From Paenibacillus popilliae ATCC 14706 (GTDB taxonomy: Bacteria > Bacillota > Bacilli > Paenibacillales > Paenibacillaceae), in contig NZ_BALG01000019.1 of assembly GCF_000315235.1 (NCBI RefSeq), positions 1 to 33,695 of the forward strand: 33,695 bases of DNA. Direction: 5' to 3'. Made by a program: the position numbers and the translations under genes. Shown here piece after piece: positions 32,146 through 33,695 of the stretch. A model generated the notes under the pieces. It did not search any database. It had not been told where the DNA came from and saw nothing but the letters and a program-made list of their open reading frames with translations. Every line of letters starts with the position of its first letter. Position 1 is the first letter of the stretch.

Positions 32146-33019
32146 TTAGCTGCCTCGCATCAGACAATAGACTCCAAGGATGAGTTGTGCTAACAATGAT
32201 TTGACCTGCAGGGTTCGGTTCGCCTTTATCCATAGCTTCATTCGATTTAGAGTAGCTTGAAATTTCTTTCTGCTCGTTTGTCGCTTCACTCTGAATTTTC
32301 CATTTCGACTTTTTCCACAGTAGTAGGTAAATCCCAGGAAATCAAATGTTTCCGGCCTGCCCTCTCCTCTGTTTCTCCTGTTTTGTGCAGCAAATTGGCC
32401 AAATTCTATAATCTTGCTCTTTTCAGGTGCTATCTCCAGGTGGAACTTCTTAAGCCTGTCCTTGAGTTGCAGGTAGAAGTTTCTTGCCTCGCCTTCCGTT
32501 TGGAAACAACATACAAAATCATCCGCATATCGAACCATATGGGTCTGGCCTCTGCATTGCTTCTTCATTCGTTTCTCGAACCATAAGTCCAGTACGTAAT
32601 GTAGGTAGACTCTTGTCTTCATAAGCCGGGATACCTAGTGCCTCATCTTATTGCTTCCAGGCTTAGGGATATACATTCGTCTAACGGACTGAGGTTTGTA
32701 AGCCATTTTAAGCAAGGATTGATGGAGATTTCTTATGTTTATTTCCAGGTTTTCCTCGTACTTCGCTTTCGTAACCTCGTCCACACCAGCTGCCTTATTC
32801 CCCTTTCAGTTCCTGATGGCACATGTACAATGCCTTCTCGTCCAATAGGTGGATTAGGCATGTAAATTGCTCTTTTGGTCGTTCTCTTGCTGCTTGTGCT
32901 ATCTTAACAAGTTTTGTTTTCAATTCACTTCCACCTCTGCGTGTGGGAATTGTATCCTTTGCCAAGGTCTTCTGATGTGGCTTCCTATCTCTCTTTTGCT
33001 TTTCTTGCTTGGTTTTCAC
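32146..33019 (-). pseudogene. group II intron reverse transcriptase/maturase, deleted and frameshifted
   Basis: Read leftward from a GTG at 33019: an N-terminal segment (KTKQEKQKRDRKP, then KIAQAARERPKEQF and LLDEKALYMCHQEL), a frameshift near 32805, then AAGVDEVTKAKYEENL and YKPQSVRRMYIPKPGS (RT domains 0 to 2). A stop and another shift follow, with LGIPAYEDK readable, and then a jump straight to VYLHYVLDLWFEKR. The fingers-palm part, normally over 100 residues between these segments, is gone. The next piece has the RT active site YADD (about 32520) and thumb-type DFLGFTYYCGKS and VKRQTSRKKF. It ends at 32146 without maturase or endonuclease domains. It cannot be active. Confidence 0.9.
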
Positions 33020-33370
33020 TTGTACGGCATACCCGCTGGTTCCAGGAAGAGATAGGGTCTCCCGGGTTCCCGCTAATTCTCTGTTTGTAACGTGCCAAGC
33101 TCTTAGACCCCGGAATGCCGATTCAAACTCACCAAAAATGCTCGAACCGATATTTCCTTCTGTGTGTAACCACATCGGCCTGTCTCAGCTTATTTTTCGA
33201 GGCTCCATCACTTCAGCATTCGCTTTCGGCCCGCTATTTTGCCGTTCTACGCTTAAAGCTATTCGTTACCGCATAAGCTCCAAGATCTAGTCTAGCTACA
33301 GGACTGCTGGTTAGGCTTTATCCTGAGGGGACTCCCACCCACTAGAATTAACGACCTTGCCCGGCCGCAC
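33020..33370 (-). mobile_element. 5' part of the group II intron RNA (domain I region)
   Basis: Noncoding sequence upstream of the RT start on the minus strand. The complement of 33363-33370 is GTGCGGCC, fitting the GUGYG 5' end of group II introns, and downstream it has the GC-rich paired segments expected of domain I. No domain V consensus was found near the truncated 3' end (32100-32146), so the intron lacks its catalytic end. Just before the presumed 5' splice site are two hairpins (CCCAG/CTGGG and ACTCCC/GGGAGT, 33392-33423), a typical setting for intron insertion near terminators. Confidence 0.6.
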
Positions 33371-33413
33371 TACACAAAATTGTTGACAGACCCCAGACTC
33401 CTGGGAACTCCCA

Positions 33414-33620
33414 TTATCGGGAGTGACATGTTCTACAAGGGCCTTCAATTAAAGGAACACTCTGAACAATCATTTTACCCTCAACATTTATCGTTCTAAG
33501 CAAAGCAGATAGTGTGCCTGCAAATATAACTTGTCGTTTAAAATCAGATAGTACTGTTATTCTTGGTTCATCTGGATCCCACGTTAATCCAGCTGTTAAT
33601 CGATGGTACAGGTTTTGATC
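33414..33620 (-). pseudogene. unidentified coding fragment split by the intron edge
   Basis: Read leftward, about 65 codons are open up to TAA at 33416-33414. The sense is protein-like: NLYHRLTAGLTWDPDEP, then ITVLSDFKRQVIFAGT and INVEGKMIVQSVPLIEGP. No start or ribosome site. I do not recognise the family. It overlaps the end of a TnpB fragment in another frame, so the exact junction is unclear. Confidence 0.4.
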
Positions 33621-33695
33621 TTTCCTTGGAGCTGACGATGCAGCTTAACCTTGACGTCACCAATTTTCGATAGGCGAACTTTATTGCCAATGATG
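33596..33695 (-). pseudogene. IS200/IS605-type TnpB fragment (partial at window edge)
   Basis: Read leftward from the window end: NKVRLSKIGDVKVKLHR, then QGKIKTCTI and a TAA at 33598-33596. R-L-x-K-I-G-x-V-K-V-K-L-H-R followed by G-K-I-K is the conserved N-terminal barrel segment of TnpB/OrfB RNA-guided nucleases. The RuvC domain, which should follow, is absent, so the gene is cut. The 5' part lies outside the window. It is an independent trace of the same element family as the omega-RNA-like sequence at 11341-11473. Confidence 0.7.

Noticed and set aside
1-33695. CRISPR array
   Set aside because: No set of regularly spaced repeats of 23-40 bases was seen, and no cas gene motif.
1-33695. tRNA or rRNA genes
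   Set aside because: No tRNA cloverleaf signature (GGTTCAAATCC-type T arm with matching acceptor) was found. The GAGGTTCAA at 11464-11473 looks like a T arm at first, but belongs to the omega-RNA-like end.

Overview
The window looks like chromosomal DNA of a spore-forming, moderate-GC Firmicute, most likely Paenibacillus. Reasons: strong AGGAGG-type ribosome sites, frequent TTG/GTG starts, sporulation genes (tlp, spo0M, a YheC/YheD ATP-grasp protein, relics of a gerA-type operon), a caa3 oxidase cluster, and gene styles common in that genus (MscL with a zinc-ribbon tail, divergent SRAP protein). All names come from reading motifs; no database search was run.

Layout. 1-560: end of an IS30-family transposase, then gene-free DNA with terminators and a 12-bp tandem duplication. 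564-3518 (minus): M42 aminopeptidase and alpha-phosphoglucomutase (PgcA type). 3600-4620: decayed stretch with MarR- and AraC-type regulator relics. 4621-9383: YheC/YheD ATP-grasp, VanY-type D,D-carboxypeptidase lipoprotein, spore protein Tlp, small alarmone synthetase (YwaC/RelP type), a double zinc-ribbon protein. 9568-15022: TrmB-type regulator with a small unknown partner, mscL, an orphan IS200/IS605 omega-RNA-like right end, spo0M behind a sigma-H-like promoter, an MFS transporter and three small hypotheticals.

15111-20914 is the best-defined block: ctaC-ctaD-ctaE-ctaF, a terminator, ctaG, then a DUF420 (CtaM/YozB-type) gene. Together they encode a caa3-type cytochrome c oxidase and its assembly factors, behind a near-consensus sigma-A promoter and a roughly 300-nt leader. 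21126-23298 is a two-gene ABC exporter (YhaQ/YhaP type).

23300-24980 is a scar: tandem palindromes, a large inverted repeat, a 5'-truncated low-GC aminoglycoside phosphotransferase-like gene, and 3' ends of spore germinant-receptor genes with their terminator still present. 25116-31439 holds nucleic-acid maintenance genes: a SWIM-zinc-finger protein overlapping a SNF2 helicase (YwqB/YwqA type), an SRAP abasic-site protein whose usual catalytic Glu and His positions appear substituted, and an AAG-type 3-methyladenine glycosylase.

31440-33695 is AT-richer accessory DNA: two very small ORFs (one a 31-residue single membrane segment), a group II intron whose reverse transcriptase has an internal deletion and frameshifts, an unidentified coding fragment and a TnpB fragment. 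The points most worth checking are the orphan omega-RNA between mscL and spo0M, the SRAP with altered active-site positions beside an abasic-site-generating glycosylase, and the structured leader of the oxidase operon.
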